Assembly: GCA_041913905.1 (NCBI GenBank)
Contig: JAYSEK010000024.1
Span: 21,926-85,925, forward strand
Length of the DNA: 64,000 nt
Source: Roseateles_B sp041913905
GTDB taxonomy: Bacteria; Pseudomonadota; Gammaproteobacteria; Burkholderiales; Burkholderiaceae_C
Reading direction: 5' to 3'
Within the stretch, counting starts at the first letter, position 1. The number at the start of each line of letters is the position of its first letter. The notes beneath the pieces are model-generated. The model searched no databases. It was not told where the DNA came from and saw only the letters and a program-made list of their open reading frames with translations. The position numbers and the translations under genes are program-made. This document shows positions 43,206-54,278 of the stretch, piece by piece.

Positions 43206-45482
43206 ATGCTTCAAAAATCGCGTCTGTTCCATGCCCTGCTGCCGCTGCTGGCGGTCTGTCCCCTGGCCCACGCCGCTGCCGCCGCGAATGCCTCCGTCCC
43301 GCCGCTGACCCTGGAGCGGATTCACGGGGATCCGCCCCTGATGGGTCGCGCCGGCACGGGGGGCGTGCTCTCGCCGGGCGGGCAGTGGCTGACCTATCTG
43401 CGGCCCTCGGCGTCCGATCCGGACGTCAACGAGCTGTGGGGGACGCCCGTGGCCGGGGGCGATGCACGCCGCCTGGTGGCGGCCGGCGACCTGATCGGCC
43501 AGCGCCAGGCTGTGCTCACCGAAGCGGAGAAGATGGCGCTGGAGCGGCGCCGTCAGCGGGGCTCCGGCATCACCGGCTACCAGTGGTGCGGCAAGGCGGA
43601 TCGCCAGCTGATCCTGCCCCTGGCGGGCGATCTCTACAGCGTGGAGCTGGGCCAGTCCGCGGACAGCACGCCCAAGGTGCAGCGCCTGACCCACGACGAG
43701 CAGGAGCCCGAGCGTGACCCGCAGTGTGATGCCGCGGGCCGGCAGATCGCCTATGTGAAGCAGAACGATCTCTGGGTCCAGGGCCTGGACGGTGGCCCCG
43801 CGCGGCGCCTCACGCAGACCGGCAGCGAGACCCGCTCGACCGGCCTGGCCGAATTCATCGCCGCCGAAGAGCTGCACCGCCACCATGGCTTCTGGTGGTC
43901 GCCGGACGGCACGCGCCTGCTGGCCATCGAGGTCGACGAATCCGGCGTGCCGCTGCGCCAGCGCGCACAGATCGGGGGCGACGGCACGCGGCTCGTGCCG
44001 CAGCGCTATCCGGCGGCGGGCAGCCCCAATGCCAAGCTGCTGGCCCTGGTGCTGGACCTCAGCGGCAAGGCCGAGCCCCAGCGCCTGAATCTGCCGGCCG
44101 ACGCCGAGTACATCGCCCGCGCCGGCTGGTTCGCCGACGGCAGCCCCTGGCTGCAATGGATGACGCGTGACCAGAAGCATCTGCAGCTGCTGGAATTCAA
44201 TGCCCAGGCCCAGCCGCATGTGGTGCTGGACGAGCGCGACCCGGCCTGGGTCGAAGTGCATGACGACCTGCGCGAGATTCCGGCGCTGAAGCGTTCCGGC
44301 AAGCCCGCGCTGCTGTGGAGCAGCGAGCGCAGCGGGCGTCGCCAGCTGTGGCTGGTCGACCGCGTCACCGGTGCTGCACAGGCCTTGACGCGGCAGCCCG
44401 AGCCGGTGGCCCAGCTGGTCTGTCTGGGCGAGCAGCACCTGGTGTTCGCAGGCGCCACCGAACGAGGCCGGGGCCGCGAGCTGTTCCAGGCCGACTTCAA
44501 AGGCCAGGTCCGCCTCCTGCAGCCGGGCGAGGCGCGGCGCTGGCGCGATGGCCGTGGCGACGCCGCCTGCACGCAGCTGCTGGTCACCCAGTCTTCCTGG
44601 CAGCAGCCGCCGCGTATCGAGCTGATCAAGCTGGATGGCAAGACCGCGCCCCGCCTCGTTGAGCAGGCGCGGCCCGAACCGCTGGTGCTGGATCTGGCCG
44701 GCAAGGTGCAGGCCCAGTTTCCCGAGCTGCTGTCCGCCGATGGCAAGACCGTGCTGAACGCGGTCTTCCTGCCGCCCACGCGACCCAGCCTGGTCGGCAA
44801 GTACCCCGTCGTCGTGCGGGCCTACGGCGGGCCCGGCACGGCGACCGTGAGCTGGCGCTGGCAGGGCGACCTGCCCACGCTGGCGCTCTACCAGCAGCAG
44901 GGCTTCGGCGTGCTGATGCTGGACACCCGCGGCATGGCCTTTCGCGATCGCGACTACACGCGAGCCCACGATCACGCCTTCGGTCAGGTCGAGGTGGCGG
45001 ACCTGTTCGCCGCCGTGCGCCAGCTGGTGCAGCAGTACCCGGCCGTGGATGCCGAGCGCATCGGCTTCACCGGCTGGTCCTATGGCGGCTTCCTGGCTTT
45101 GCGCGCCCTGCTGGATGCCGACACGCCTTTTGCAGCCGCGATCGCCGGGGCTTCGCCCACGGACTGGACGCTCTATGACACGGCCTACACCGAGCGCTAC
45201 CTGGGGCTGCCGGATGGCGGTCAGGCACCGGCCTATCAGCAGGCCAGGCTGACGCCGCGTGCAGGCCTCTTGAACAAGCCGCTGATGATCATCCACGGCA
45301 CGGCCGACGACAACGTGCTGTTCGACAACTCGCTGCGCATGATCCAGGCGCTGCAGAACGAGGGCAAGCTCTTCGAGACCGTGATCTATCCCGGCCATGC
45401 GCACGGCGTGGCAGGGCGCAAGGCAAGGCTGCATCTGGCGCGAACACAGCTGGATTTCTTCCAGCGCCACCTGCGGCCCTGA
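43206..45482 (+). CDS. Exported S9 prolyl oligopeptidase family (dipeptidyl peptidase IV-like)
   Basis: A 758-aa serine peptidase with a Sec signal peptide (LLPLLAVCPLAHAA, near residue 24). The N-terminal beta-propeller (about 40-480) has DPP-IV-type features (EFIAAEELHRHHGFWWSPDG, with the Glu pair that binds the peptide N-terminus); the C-terminal alpha/beta hydrolase has GWSYGG (Ser 625), the Asp in HGTADDNVLF and the His in PGHAHGV. It probably removes N-terminal dipeptides ending in Pro/Ala in the periplasm. The ATG is 8 bp after the dusC stop. Confidence 0.92.
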   Translation: MLQKSRLFHALLPLLAVCPLAHAAAAANASVPPLTLERIHGDPPLMGRAGTGGVLSPGGQWLTYLRPSASDPDVNELWGTPVAGGDARRLVAAGDLIGQRQAVLTEAEKMALERRRQRGSGITGYQWCGKADRQLILPLAGDLYSVELGQSADSTPKVQRLTHDEQEPERDPQCDAAGRQIAYVKQNDLWVQGLDGGPARRLTQTGSETRSTGLAEFIAAEELHRHHGFWWSPDGTRLLAIEVDESGVPLRQRAQIGGDGTRLVPQRYPAAGSPNAKLLALVLDLSGKAEPQRLNLPADAEYIARAGWFADGSPWLQWMTRDQKHLQLLEFNAQAQPHVVLDERDPAWVEVHDDLREIPALKRSGKPALLWSSERSGRRQLWLVDRVTGAAQALTRQPEPVAQLVCLGEQHLVFAGATERGRGRELFQADFKGQVRLLQPGEARRWRDGRGDAACTQLLVTQSSWQQPPRIELIKLDGKTAPRLVEQARPEPLVLDLAGKVQAQFPELLSADGKTVLNAVFLPPTRPSLVGKYPVVVRAYGGPGTATVSWRWQGDLPTLALYQQQGFGVLMLDTRGMAFRDRDYTRAHDHAFGQVEVADLFAAVRQLVQQYPAVDAERIGFTGWSYGGFLALRALLDADTPFAAAIAGASPTDWTLYDTAYTERYLGLPDGGQAPAYQQARLTPRAGLLNKPLMIIHGTADDNVLFDNSLRMIQALQNEGKLFETVIYPGHAHGVAGRKARLHLARTQLDFFQRHLRP

Positions 45483-45669
45483 GAGGAAATCCCTGGGTCA
45501 GGGGGGCTGCGAGGGGTGGCGTGACAAATTGCTGTCAGCGCGATTCCTAGTCCACCGACCGAGTGGATCTGACGTTGAATCGAGACCTTTGCACATGGTG
45601 GCCCCCGTGTTTGGGGCCTAGTCTTGCATCAAGCCCGAAGCAAAGATGAGGGCGTCGTTGGAGAGCATC

Positions 45670-45888
45670 ATGAACATCTTGGATAGCACCGCCTCGCGCG
45701 ACGCGGGGCCGTTCGAGCTGAGGTTCCAGTCCCTGTTCCATGCCGGCAAGGCCCTGGCCTTTCCATGCAATGCGCGTGGTGAGGTCAGCCTGGACACCCT
45801 CAGCGAGCGGGCGCGGGAGAACTATCTCTTCGCCCGCGCCGTGGTGGGGCACGAGTATGCCGCGCCGGTGGTCACGAGCAGGGGCTGA
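45670..45888 (+). CDS. Conserved small protein, 72 aa
   Basis: A 72-aa protein starting MNILDSTASRDAGPFELRFQSL, with FHAGKALAFPCNARGEVSLDTLSERARENYLFARAVVG, ending in Ala/Pro/Val. GGAGAG lies about 6 nt upstream of the ATG. Short proteins with this FELRFQSLFHAG-ALAFPC pattern are recurrent in Burkholderiales; the function is unknown. It stands alone, with 187 bp upstream and 160 bp downstream. Confidence 0.78.
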   Translation: MNILDSTASRDAGPFELRFQSLFHAGKALAFPCNARGEVSLDTLSERARENYLFARAVVGHEYAAPVVTSRG

Positions 45889-46000
45889 GACTGCGCCGAA
45901 ATTGCGGGCTTGACCCTGCGGGCACGCCAGGCGCAGCGGCCTGTTGCGGCATACGGCACGGTACGCCGCATCCCCTGGCTCGCGAGGCCACGAGCCCATG

Positions 46001-46026
46001 AAAAAGACCGCCCTCGGGCGGTCTTT
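46001..46026 (-). terminator. Rho-independent terminator after glnS
   Basis: Read on the minus strand: AAAGACCGCCC, 2-nt loop, GGGCGGTCTTT, followed by further Ts (five T residues at 46005-46001). The stem is 11 bp, 23 bp after the glnS stop. Confidence 0.85.
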
Positions 46027-46048
46027 CGCTTTTGGGAGCGTCGAGGCC

Positions 46049-47854
<1,806 letters not shown>

Positions 47855-47911
47855 CGGCTTTGGGAACCGGCGGAGTTGCCGCGGCTCCTTGTTGGGAATG
47901 GGAAGGGGCGG

Positions 47912-47917
47912 ATTTTA
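47912..47917 (-). promoter_or_regulatory. Putative -10 hexamer for glnS
   Basis: TAAAAT on the minus strand in the context CGATAAAATCCGC, 58 bp upstream of the glnS ATG. The AAAATC core matches the -10 elements seen before metG, minC and yebC. Confidence 0.42.
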
Positions 47918-47939
47918 TCGGCGGCGCGCGGCCTTCCTC

Positions 47940-48734
47940 TCACAAACCGCGGAAGAGATGGGCATAGAGCCGGCTGACGCCCAGCTTCTCGCCATGGGCG
48001 CGCAGATGCAGGGTCAGCTTGCCTTGCTCGTCGCGCACCGCACGCTCGATGGCCGTGGCCCGCACCACGGTGCCGCGGTGGACCTGCCAGAAGAGCTCGG
48101 GGTCCAGCTGCGGCAGCAGTTCGCGCAGGGACAGGCGCATCAGGTGCTCCTTCTGGGCCGTGACCACGCGCACGTATTTGTCGGCGGCCTCGAAGAACAG
48201 CACGTCCTCGATGGGCACCATCTGGATGCTCGAACCCTGGCTGACCTGGAGCAGGCGCAGTCGCGGCGGCGTGGCTTGCGGTACGGCGGCGGCGCCGAGC
48301 AGCTGGCGCAGCTGGTCCAGCGTGGCATCCAGGGCCGGTGCACCCTGCCGCTGGGCCAGCGCCTGCTTCAGCCGGCCCACGGTCTGGGTCAGGCGCTCGC
48401 GCTGCACCGGCTTGAGCACGTAGTCGACCGCGGCATGCTCGAAGGCCTGCAGCGCGTACTGGTCGTAAGCGGTCACGAAGACCAGCAGCGGAAAGGGCGC
48501 GTCCTCCGGCCAGTCCTCGGCCAGGGCCGCTGCGGCTTCCAGGCCGCTGAGACCGGGCATGCGGATGTCCAGGAAGCACAGGGTCGGACGCCGCGCCAGC
48601 GCCAGGTCCACCGCGGCCTGCCCGTGCGGTGCGATGGGCAGAATCTCCAGCTCGGGCCACAGCAGCTGCAGCTCGGCCTTCAGATGCTCGGCAAGCAGGG
48701 CTTCGTCTTCGGCAATCAGGGCGGTCAGGCGCAT
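47940..48734 (-). CDS. LytTR-family response regulator (AlgR/LytR type)
   Basis: A 264-aa regulator: receiver (IAEDEALLAEHL, phosphoacceptor in LCFLDIRMPGLSG, KPVQ lysine; about 1-125) and a C-terminal LytTR DNA-binding domain (IEDVLFFEAADKYVRVVT, MRLSLRELLPQLDPELFWQVHRGTVV; about 155-262). LytTR proteins bind promoter repeats of about 9-10 bp. It overlaps the upstream LytS-type kinase gene by 10 bp and is the end of the three-gene minus operon with a small membrane protein. Confidence 0.92.
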   Translation of the reverse strand: MRLTALIAEDEALLAEHLKAELQLLWPELEILPIAPHGQAAVDLALARRPTLCFLDIRMPGLSGLEAAAALAEDWPEDAPFPLLVFVTAYDQYALQAFEHAAVDYVLKPVQRERLTQTVGRLKQALAQRQGAPALDATLDQLRQLLGAAAVPQATPPRLRLLQVSQGSSIQMVPIEDVLFFEAADKYVRVVTAQKEHLMRLSLRELLPQLDPELFWQVHRGTVVRATAIERAVRDEQGKLTLHLRAHGEKLGVSRLYAHLFRGL

Positions 48735-49882
48735 GGCGTGGCGGAGGGCTTGAGGGGCGTGTGGGGGAGCGCCACCATGAGGCGGCGGGGGATGTGGATT
48801 TCGATGCGGCAGCCGCCTTCAGGTGGGTAGCTGAGGCTCATGCCGGCGGCATCGCCATAGCGGGCCAGCAGGCGCTCGCGCACCTGCTGCAGGCCGAAGC
48901 CGGTGCCGGCGGTGTCGCCGGCCGCGCATTGTCCGCGGCCGCTGTCGCTGACGATCAACAGGCAGTCCTCGCCCTGCAGCCGCGCGGCGACCTGCAGCAG
49001 GCCGCCTTCGATCTGCGGTTCCAGCCCGTGCTTGATCGCGTTTTCCACCAGGGGCTGCAGCAGCAGCGCCGGCAGCTCCAGCGCGGCCAGCTCGGCCGGC
49101 AGCTCGAAGCGGGCCTGGAGGCGGTCGCCCATGCGCACCTGCATCAGGCTGAGGTAGTCCTGCAGCCGGGCGAATTCGGCCCTGAGCGCATGGCTGCCCA
49201 CGCGCGAGGCCTCCAGCGTGGCGCGCAGAAAGGCGATCAACTGGTCCAGCATGGCCTGGGCCCGCGCGGCGTCCAGCCCGATCAACACGCGCAGATTGGC
49301 CAGGGTGTTGAAGAGCATGTGAGGCTCCAGCTGGGCCTGCAGCAGCAGCAGCTGGGTCTCGGCGGCCACGCGGCGGGCCTGCTCCGCCTCGATCTGCGCC
49401 GCGGCCATGCGGCCCCGGGTATAGAAGAACGCGGTGGCGACGAGCGAGGCCAGGCCGGTGATCGTGAGCATGGCGCTGATCTGACTCCAGGAGCTGGAGA
49501 AGAGACCCTTGGAATGCAGGCCCGTGAGCCGGTCCGCCAGGCTCTGCCCGATGGAGAAGCCGGCCGTGGCGCCGAAGATGACGCACACCGCCATCCAGGG
49601 CCAGCCGGGCCAGCCGTGCTGGAAGGCTTCGAAATCGGGATAGCGCCGGCGCAGCAAGCGGGCCACCAGCAGGCGGCCGCCGTCGATCAGCGCCCAGCAG
49701 CTCATGCCGATGCAGTAGGAATAGATGATCTGCAGCCAGGGCTCGTGCCAGCCGGACACCGCCGCGAGCAGCAGGCCGATCAGCCCGCACCACAGCGCCA
49801 CCTGGGCGCCATGGCGCAGGAGGTGGCGCCAGCCGCGCTGGTCCTCGTGCATCATGGGGAATCGGTGCGGCAAGGCATTCAT
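48725..49882 (-). CDS. LytS-type membrane histidine kinase
   Basis: A 385-aa His_kinase-family sensor. Several N-terminal membrane segments (about 20-180, including a short hairpin SMCWALIDGG and a longer one near ATAGFSI), then the H-box LQAQLEPHMLFNTLANLRVL, the N-box LLLQPLVENAIKHGL, and the G-box TGFGLQQVRERLL. This pairs it with the LytTR regulator (10-bp overlap). AlgZ/LytS-type sensors respond to envelope or physical cues in other bacteria; the signal here is unknown. Confidence 0.92.
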   Translation of the reverse strand: MNALPHRFPMMHEDQRGWRHLLRHGAQVALWCGLIGLLLAAVSGWHEPWLQIIYSYCIGMSCWALIDGGRLLVARLLRRRYPDFEAFQHGWPGWPWMAVCVIFGATAGFSIGQSLADRLTGLHSKGLFSSSWSQISAMLTITGLASLVATAFFYTRGRMAAAQIEAEQARRVAAETQLLLLQAQLEPHMLFNTLANLRVLIGLDAARAQAMLDQLIAFLRATLEASRVGSHALRAEFARLQDYLSLMQVRMGDRLQARFELPAELAALELPALLLQPLVENAIKHGLEPQIEGGLLQVAARLQGEDCLLIVSDSGRGQCAAGDTAGTGFGLQQVRERLLARYGDAAGMSLSYPPEGGCRIEIHIPRRLMVALPHTPLKPSATPCA

Positions 49883-49906
49883 GGCGGCCGATTGTGCAGC
49901 AGGGGA

Positions 49907-50413
49907 TCAGCAGACCGGCGCAGGCTGCGCCATCAGGTTGCGTGCGCGGGCCAGGAAGATCGATCCCAGTGCGCCGTTGAGCGCGCTGACCGCCAGCATG
50001 ATGCCGCCCTGCTGGGCCAGCTGCGGGCTCATGGCCAGCGTCATGCCCAGCACGAACTTCAGGGCGAAGATGCCCATCATCACGGCCAGAGGCAGCCAGC
50101 TGCCAGGCACGAAGTAGGCCCGCCGCTGGGCGTCATGGCGTGCCGCGCCGGGCCAGCCGCTGGCCAGGATCAACTGCCGGGTGGCGCCCAGGCCGGCCAG
50201 GAAACCCAGCACGGTGAAGGCCTGCCAGCCGAAGGCGCCGACCGTGCCCCAGGCCGAGAAGGCCAGGAAGGCCAGCGGCATGCGGCGCAGCCGGGCCTCG
50301 CTGACCCAGCGGTCGCGGGTCTGGCTCAGGCCCAGCGCGATCAGGGCCACCAGCAGGAACCAGACCCAGCTCGGAACCTGGCTGAGGATCATGGGGAGGG
50401 CGGTGCTGCTCAT
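49907..50413 (-). CDS. Small integral membrane protein
   Basis: A 168-aa protein with about four or five hydrophobic segments (e.g. SWVWFLLVALIALGLS, FGWQAFTVLGFLAGLGA, WLPLAVMMGIFALKFVLGM) and a short loop rich in Arg. It lies 24 bp upstream of the LytS-type kinase on the same strand, so it probably belongs to that operon. I do not recognise the family; a role in signal sensing or transport for the two-component system is inference. Confidence 0.75.
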   Translation of the reverse strand: MSSTALPMILSQVPSWVWFLLVALIALGLSQTRDRWVSEARLRRMPLAFLAFSAWGTVGAFGWQAFTVLGFLAGLGATRQLILASGWPGAARHDAQRRAYFVPGSWLPLAVMMGIFALKFVLGMTLAMSPQLAQQGGIMLAVSALNGALGSIFLARARNLMAQPAPVC

Positions 50414-50548
50414 CGGGGGCTCCTGTGTTGAGGTGTCGATGGCTGCACTGTGCCGAGGGCGGTAGGCGGCGTCGCGGCCGGTGCGATGGAGCGCCTCGCC
50501 GCGTCGCGAAGTGCGGGTCCGCGGCGCGAAATGCCGACCGCCGGCCGC

Positions 50549-52132
50549 TCAGCGTCGCCGGCTGCCGCCGCCACCGAGGATGCTGCCCAGCACGCCGCGC
50601 ACGATCTCGCGGCCCAGCGAGCTGCCCATGCTGCGCAGCGCCGACTTGGCGGCGGCCTCCGCCAGGCCTTCGCGGCGGCCGCCGCGCGGGCCGGTCGAGC
50701 CGAAGAGCACGTCCTTGAGTCCGTCCATCAGCCCGCCGCCGGCCTCCTGCGAGGGGGCCGGGGCGGGCGCCGAGGCCGGTCCGCGGCCGAGTGCCTGGCG
50801 TGCCTCTGCTTCCAGCGAGCCTGTGCCGGTCGGGCGATCTGCCGGGGCAGCGGCGGGCGTGGGCGCCCCCTTGAGCCGCTCGTAGGCCGATTCGCGGTCC
50901 AGCAGCTTCTCGTAGACGCCAGCCACCAGCGAGTTCTGCAGCAGGGCCTGGCGCTGCTCGGGCGTGATGGGCCCGATGCGGCTGCCGGGCGGCAGGATGA
51001 AGACGCGCTCGGTGACGCTGGGCCGGCCTTTCTCATCCAGCAGGCTCACCAGGGCCTCACCCACGCCCAGCTCGCTGATGGCGCTGGCGACGTCCAACCC
51101 CGGCTTGGCGCGCATGGTCTCGGCCGCCGCCTTGACGGCCTTCTGGTCCCGCGGCGTGAAAGCGCGCAGGGCGTGCTGGACGCGGTTGCCCAGCTGGCCC
51201 AGCACGGTGTCCGGGATGTCCAGCGGGTTCTGGGTCACGAAGTAGACGCCCACGCCCTTGGAGCGGACCAGGCGCACGACCAGCTCGATGCGTTCGACCA
51301 GCGCGTCGGGTGCGTCCTTGAAGAGCAGGTGCGCCTCGTCGAAGAAGAAGACCAGCTTGGGTTTGTCCAGATCGCCGACCTCGGGGAGGGTCTCGAAGAG
51401 CTCGGACAGCAGCCACAGCAGGAAGGTGGCGTAGAGGCGCGGGGCGGCCATCAGCTTGTCGGCGGCGAGGATGTTGATGACGCCCTTTCCGCCGTCGGCC
51501 TGCATGAAATCGGCGATGTTGAGCATGGGCTCGCCGAAGAACTTGTCACCGCCCTGGGCCTCGATCTGCAGCAGCCCGCGCTGGATGGCGCCGATGGAGG
51601 CCGCCGAGACGTTGCCGTACTGCGTGGTGTACTCGCTGGCGTGCTCGCCCACATGCTGCAGCATCGCGCGCAGGTCCTTGAGGTCCAGCAGCAGCAGGCC
51701 CTGGTCGTCGGCAATCTTGAAGACCAGCTGCAGCACGCCGGTCTGCGTCTCGTTCAGCGCCAGCATGCGGGCGATGAGCAGCGGGCCCATGTCCGAGATG
51801 GTGGCGCGCACGGGATGGCCCTGCTCGCCGAAGACGTCCCACAGCGTGGTCGGGCAGGCGACGGCCTCCGGAGCATCCAGGCCGCGCTCCCTGAGCACTG
51901 CCTGCAGCTTCTCCGAGGGCTGGCCAGGCTGCGAGATGCCGGTGAGATCGCCCTTGATGTCGGCCATGAAGACGGGCACGCCTTGCAGGCTGAAGCTCTC
52001 GGCCAGCTTCTGCAGGCTGATGGTCTTGCCGGTGCCGGTGGCGCCGGTGATCAGGCCGTGGCGGTTGGCCAGCGCGGGCAGGAGGTGGCACTCGGTCTCG
52101 CCATGGCGGGCGAGCAGGATGGGGTCGGCCAT
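50549..52132 (-). CDS. HerA/YjgR-like ATPase (DUF853)
   Basis: A 527-aa P-loop ATPase of the HerA/FtsK-like superfamily, DUF853 (YjgR) group. Walker A GATGTGKTISLQKL near residue 30, Walker B FFFDEAHLLF, and the family stretches HPVRATISDMGPLLIARML and GVYFVTQNPLDIPD. The C-terminal ~90 residues are Ala/Pro-rich with a short conserved end (GREIVRGVLGSILGGGGSRRR). No nuclease partner is adjacent; a role in DNA or membrane processes is unknown. Confidence 0.9.
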   Translation of the reverse strand: MADPILLARHGETECHLLPALANRHGLITGATGTGKTISLQKLAESFSLQGVPVFMADIKGDLTGISQPGQPSEKLQAVLRERGLDAPEAVACPTTLWDVFGEQGHPVRATISDMGPLLIARMLALNETQTGVLQLVFKIADDQGLLLLDLKDLRAMLQHVGEHASEYTTQYGNVSAASIGAIQRGLLQIEAQGGDKFFGEPMLNIADFMQADGGKGVINILAADKLMAAPRLYATFLLWLLSELFETLPEVGDLDKPKLVFFFDEAHLLFKDAPDALVERIELVVRLVRSKGVGVYFVTQNPLDIPDTVLGQLGNRVQHALRAFTPRDQKAVKAAAETMRAKPGLDVASAISELGVGEALVSLLDEKGRPSVTERVFILPPGSRIGPITPEQRQALLQNSLVAGVYEKLLDRESAYERLKGAPTPAAAPADRPTGTGSLEAEARQALGRGPASAPAPAPSQEAGGGLMDGLKDVLFGSTGPRGGRREGLAEAAAKSALRSMGSSLGREIVRGVLGSILGGGGSRRR

Positions 52133-52165
52133 GCGGGGCTCCGGAGGGAAGGGTGTGGCGAAAGC

Positions 52166-52171
52166 TAAAAT
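52166..52171 (+). promoter_or_regulatory. Putative -10 hexamer for yebC-purD
   Basis: TAAAAT within GCTAAAATCGC (52164-52174), the same 11-mer as upstream of minC. It lies about 95 bp upstream of the yebC ATG. Confidence 0.45.
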
Positions 52172-52265
52172 CGCAGTCTATCCAACACCATCACGGCTGG
52201 AGCGCACGGAATTCCACAGGGGAATCACGGCTGGCGCCAAGCGGCCGACCCGGAGAACAAGACAT

Positions 52266-52991
52266 ATGGCTGGTCATAGCAAATGGGCCAATATTCAGCA
52301 CCGCAAGGGCCGTCAGGACGAGAAGCGTGGCAAGGTCTGGACCCGTCTGACCCGTGAAATCATCGTGGCCGCGCGCTCGGGCGGCGGCGACATCGCGATG
52401 AACCCGCGCCTGCGTCTGGCCATCGAAAAGGCCAAGGCTGCCAACATGCCGGCCGACAACATCAAGCGCAACGTCGACAAGGCCACCGGCAATCTGGATG
52501 GTGTGACCTACGAGGAAATCCGCTACGAGGGCTATGGCATCGGCGGCGCGGCCATCATCGTGGACTGCATGACCGACAACCGCGTGCGCACCGTGGCCGA
52601 AGTGCGCCATGCCTTCAGCAAGCACGGCGGCAACCTGGGCACCGAAGGCTCGGTGGCCTTCCAGTTCAAGCATTGCGGCCAGCTGGTCTTCGCGCCCGGC
52701 ACCTCGGAAGACAAGGTCATGGAAGTGGCCCTGGAAGCTGGCGCCGAGGACGTGATCACCGGTGACGACGGTTCCATCGAGGTGCTGACCGCCCCGGGCG
52801 ACTTCGAGGCCGTGAAGAACGCGCTGGAGGCTGCCGGCCTGACCGCCGAAATCGCCGAGGTGACCATGCGTGCCGAGAACACCATCGATCTTGCCGGCGA
52901 CGACGCCGCCCGCATGCAGAAGCTGCTGGACGTGATCGAGGACCTGGACGACGTCCAGGAGGTCTATCACAACGCGAGCATCGAGCAATGA
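52266..52991 (+). CDS. yebC: YebC/PmpR-family protein (transcription or translation factor)
   Basis: A 241-aa YebC-family protein: MAGHSKWANIQHRKGRQDEKRGKVWTRL-type start, AMNPRLRLAIEKAKAANMPADNIKRNVDKATG, and GYGIGGAAIIVDCMTDNRVRTVAEVRHAFSKHGGNLGTEGSVA. Members act as transcriptional regulators (PmpR) and, in recent work on the family, relieve ribosome stalling at proline stretches. Its stop overlaps the purD start by 4 bp (ATGA). The full-length form fits the genome-core copy. Confidence 0.95.
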   Translation: MAGHSKWANIQHRKGRQDEKRGKVWTRLTREIIVAARSGGGDIAMNPRLRLAIEKAKAANMPADNIKRNVDKATGNLDGVTYEEIRYEGYGIGGAAIIVDCMTDNRVRTVAEVRHAFSKHGGNLGTEGSVAFQFKHCGQLVFAPGTSEDKVMEVALEAGAEDVITGDDGSIEVLTAPGDFEAVKNALEAAGLTAEIAEVTMRAENTIDLAGDDAARMQKLLDVIEDLDDVQEVYHNASIEQ

Positions 52992-54268
52992 AAGTCCTCG
53001 TCCTTGGCAACGGCGGCCGCGAGCACGCCCTGGCTTGGAAGCTCTCGCAGAGCGAGCGCGTGAGCCAGGTCTTCGTGGCGCCCGGCAACGGCGGCACGGC
53101 GCGCGACCCGCGCTTCAAGAACGTCGGCATCAGCGAGGTCAAGGCCCTGGCCGACTTCGCGCAGGCCGAGAAGATCACGCTGACGGTGGTGGGCCCCGAG
53201 GCCTACCTCGCCGCCGGCGTGGTCGACGAGTTCCGTGCACGTGGCCTGCGAATTTTCGGCGCCACCAAGGCCGCCGCGCAGCTGGAATCCAGCAAGGCCT
53301 TCGCCAAGGACTTCATGAAGCGCCACGGCATTCCCACTGCGGCCTACGAGACCTTCAGCGACGCCGCCGCGGCCCATGCCTATGTGGATGCGCAGGGTGC
53401 GCCCATCGTGATCAAGGCCGACGGCCTGGCCGCCGGCAAGGGTGTGGTCGTGGCCATGACCCTGCCCGAGGCGCATGAGGCCATCGACTGGATCCTGGAA
53501 GACAACAAGCTGGGCGTGGTCCACAACGAGGGCGGCGCCCGGGTGGTCATCGAGCAGTTCCTGCAGGGCGAGGAAGCCAGCTTCATCGTGCTGTGCGACG
53601 GCAAGAACGTCATCCCCCTGGCCACCAGCCAGGATCACAAGCGCCTGCTGGACAAGGACGAAGGCCCCAACACCGGCGGCATGGGCGCCTACTCGCCCGC
53701 GCCGGTGGTGACGCCCAACGTCCATGCCAAGGCCATGCACGAGATCGTCATGCCCACCATCCAGGGCATGGCACGCGACGGCATCCCCTTCACGGGCTTC
53801 CTCTATGCCGGTCTGATGATCGACGAGCACGGCCAGCCCCGCACCGTCGAGTTCAACACCCGCATGGGCGACCCGGAAACCCAGCCCATCATGATGCGGC
53901 TCAAGAGCGACCTCTTCGAGGTGCTGATGCACGCCACCGACGGCACGCTGGACCAGGTCGAGCTGCAGTGGGATCGCCGTGTGGCCCTGGGCGTGGTGAT
54001 GGCGGCTGAAGGCTATCCGCTGAATCCGCGCAAGGGCGATGTGATCAGCGGCCTGCCTGCCGAGGCGGAGGACGCTGTTGTCTTCCAGGCCGGCACGGTC
54101 GAGAAGGACGGGCAGCTGCTGACCAACGGCGGCCGCGTGCTGTGCGTGACGGCGCTGGGCGAATCGGTGCGCACTGCCCAGCAGCGTGCCTACCAGGCGC
54201 TGAACGGCATCCAGTTCGCCGGCATGCAATTCCGCCAGGACATTGGCTACCGTGCGATCAAGCGCTGA
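52988..54268 (+). CDS. purD: Phosphoribosylamine-glycine ligase (GARS)
   Basis: PurD, 426 aa, ATP-grasp enzyme of de novo purine synthesis (PRA + Gly + ATP to GAR). N-terminal GNGGREHALAWKL, VVGPEAYLAAGVVDEFRARGL, ATP-grasp IKADGLAAGKGVVV and C-terminal FNTRMGDPETQPIMMRL. In the yebC-purD-acyltransferase-hemF-nadD run, starting in ATGA overlap with yebC. Confidence 0.97.
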   Translation: MKVLVLGNGGREHALAWKLSQSERVSQVFVAPGNGGTARDPRFKNVGISEVKALADFAQAEKITLTVVGPEAYLAAGVVDEFRARGLRIFGATKAAAQLESSKAFAKDFMKRHGIPTAAYETFSDAAAAHAYVDAQGAPIVIKADGLAAGKGVVVAMTLPEAHEAIDWILEDNKLGVVHNEGGARVVIEQFLQGEEASFIVLCDGKNVIPLATSQDHKRLLDKDEGPNTGGMGAYSPAPVVTPNVHAKAMHEIVMPTIQGMARDGIPFTGFLYAGLMIDEHGQPRTVEFNTRMGDPETQPIMMRLKSDLFEVLMHATDGTLDQVELQWDRRVALGVVMAAEGYPLNPRKGDVISGLPAEAEDAVVFQAGTVEKDGQLLTNGGRVLCVTALGESVRTAQQRAYQALNGIQFAGMQFRQDIGYRAIKR

Positions 54269-54278
54269 GTCCGCTGGC

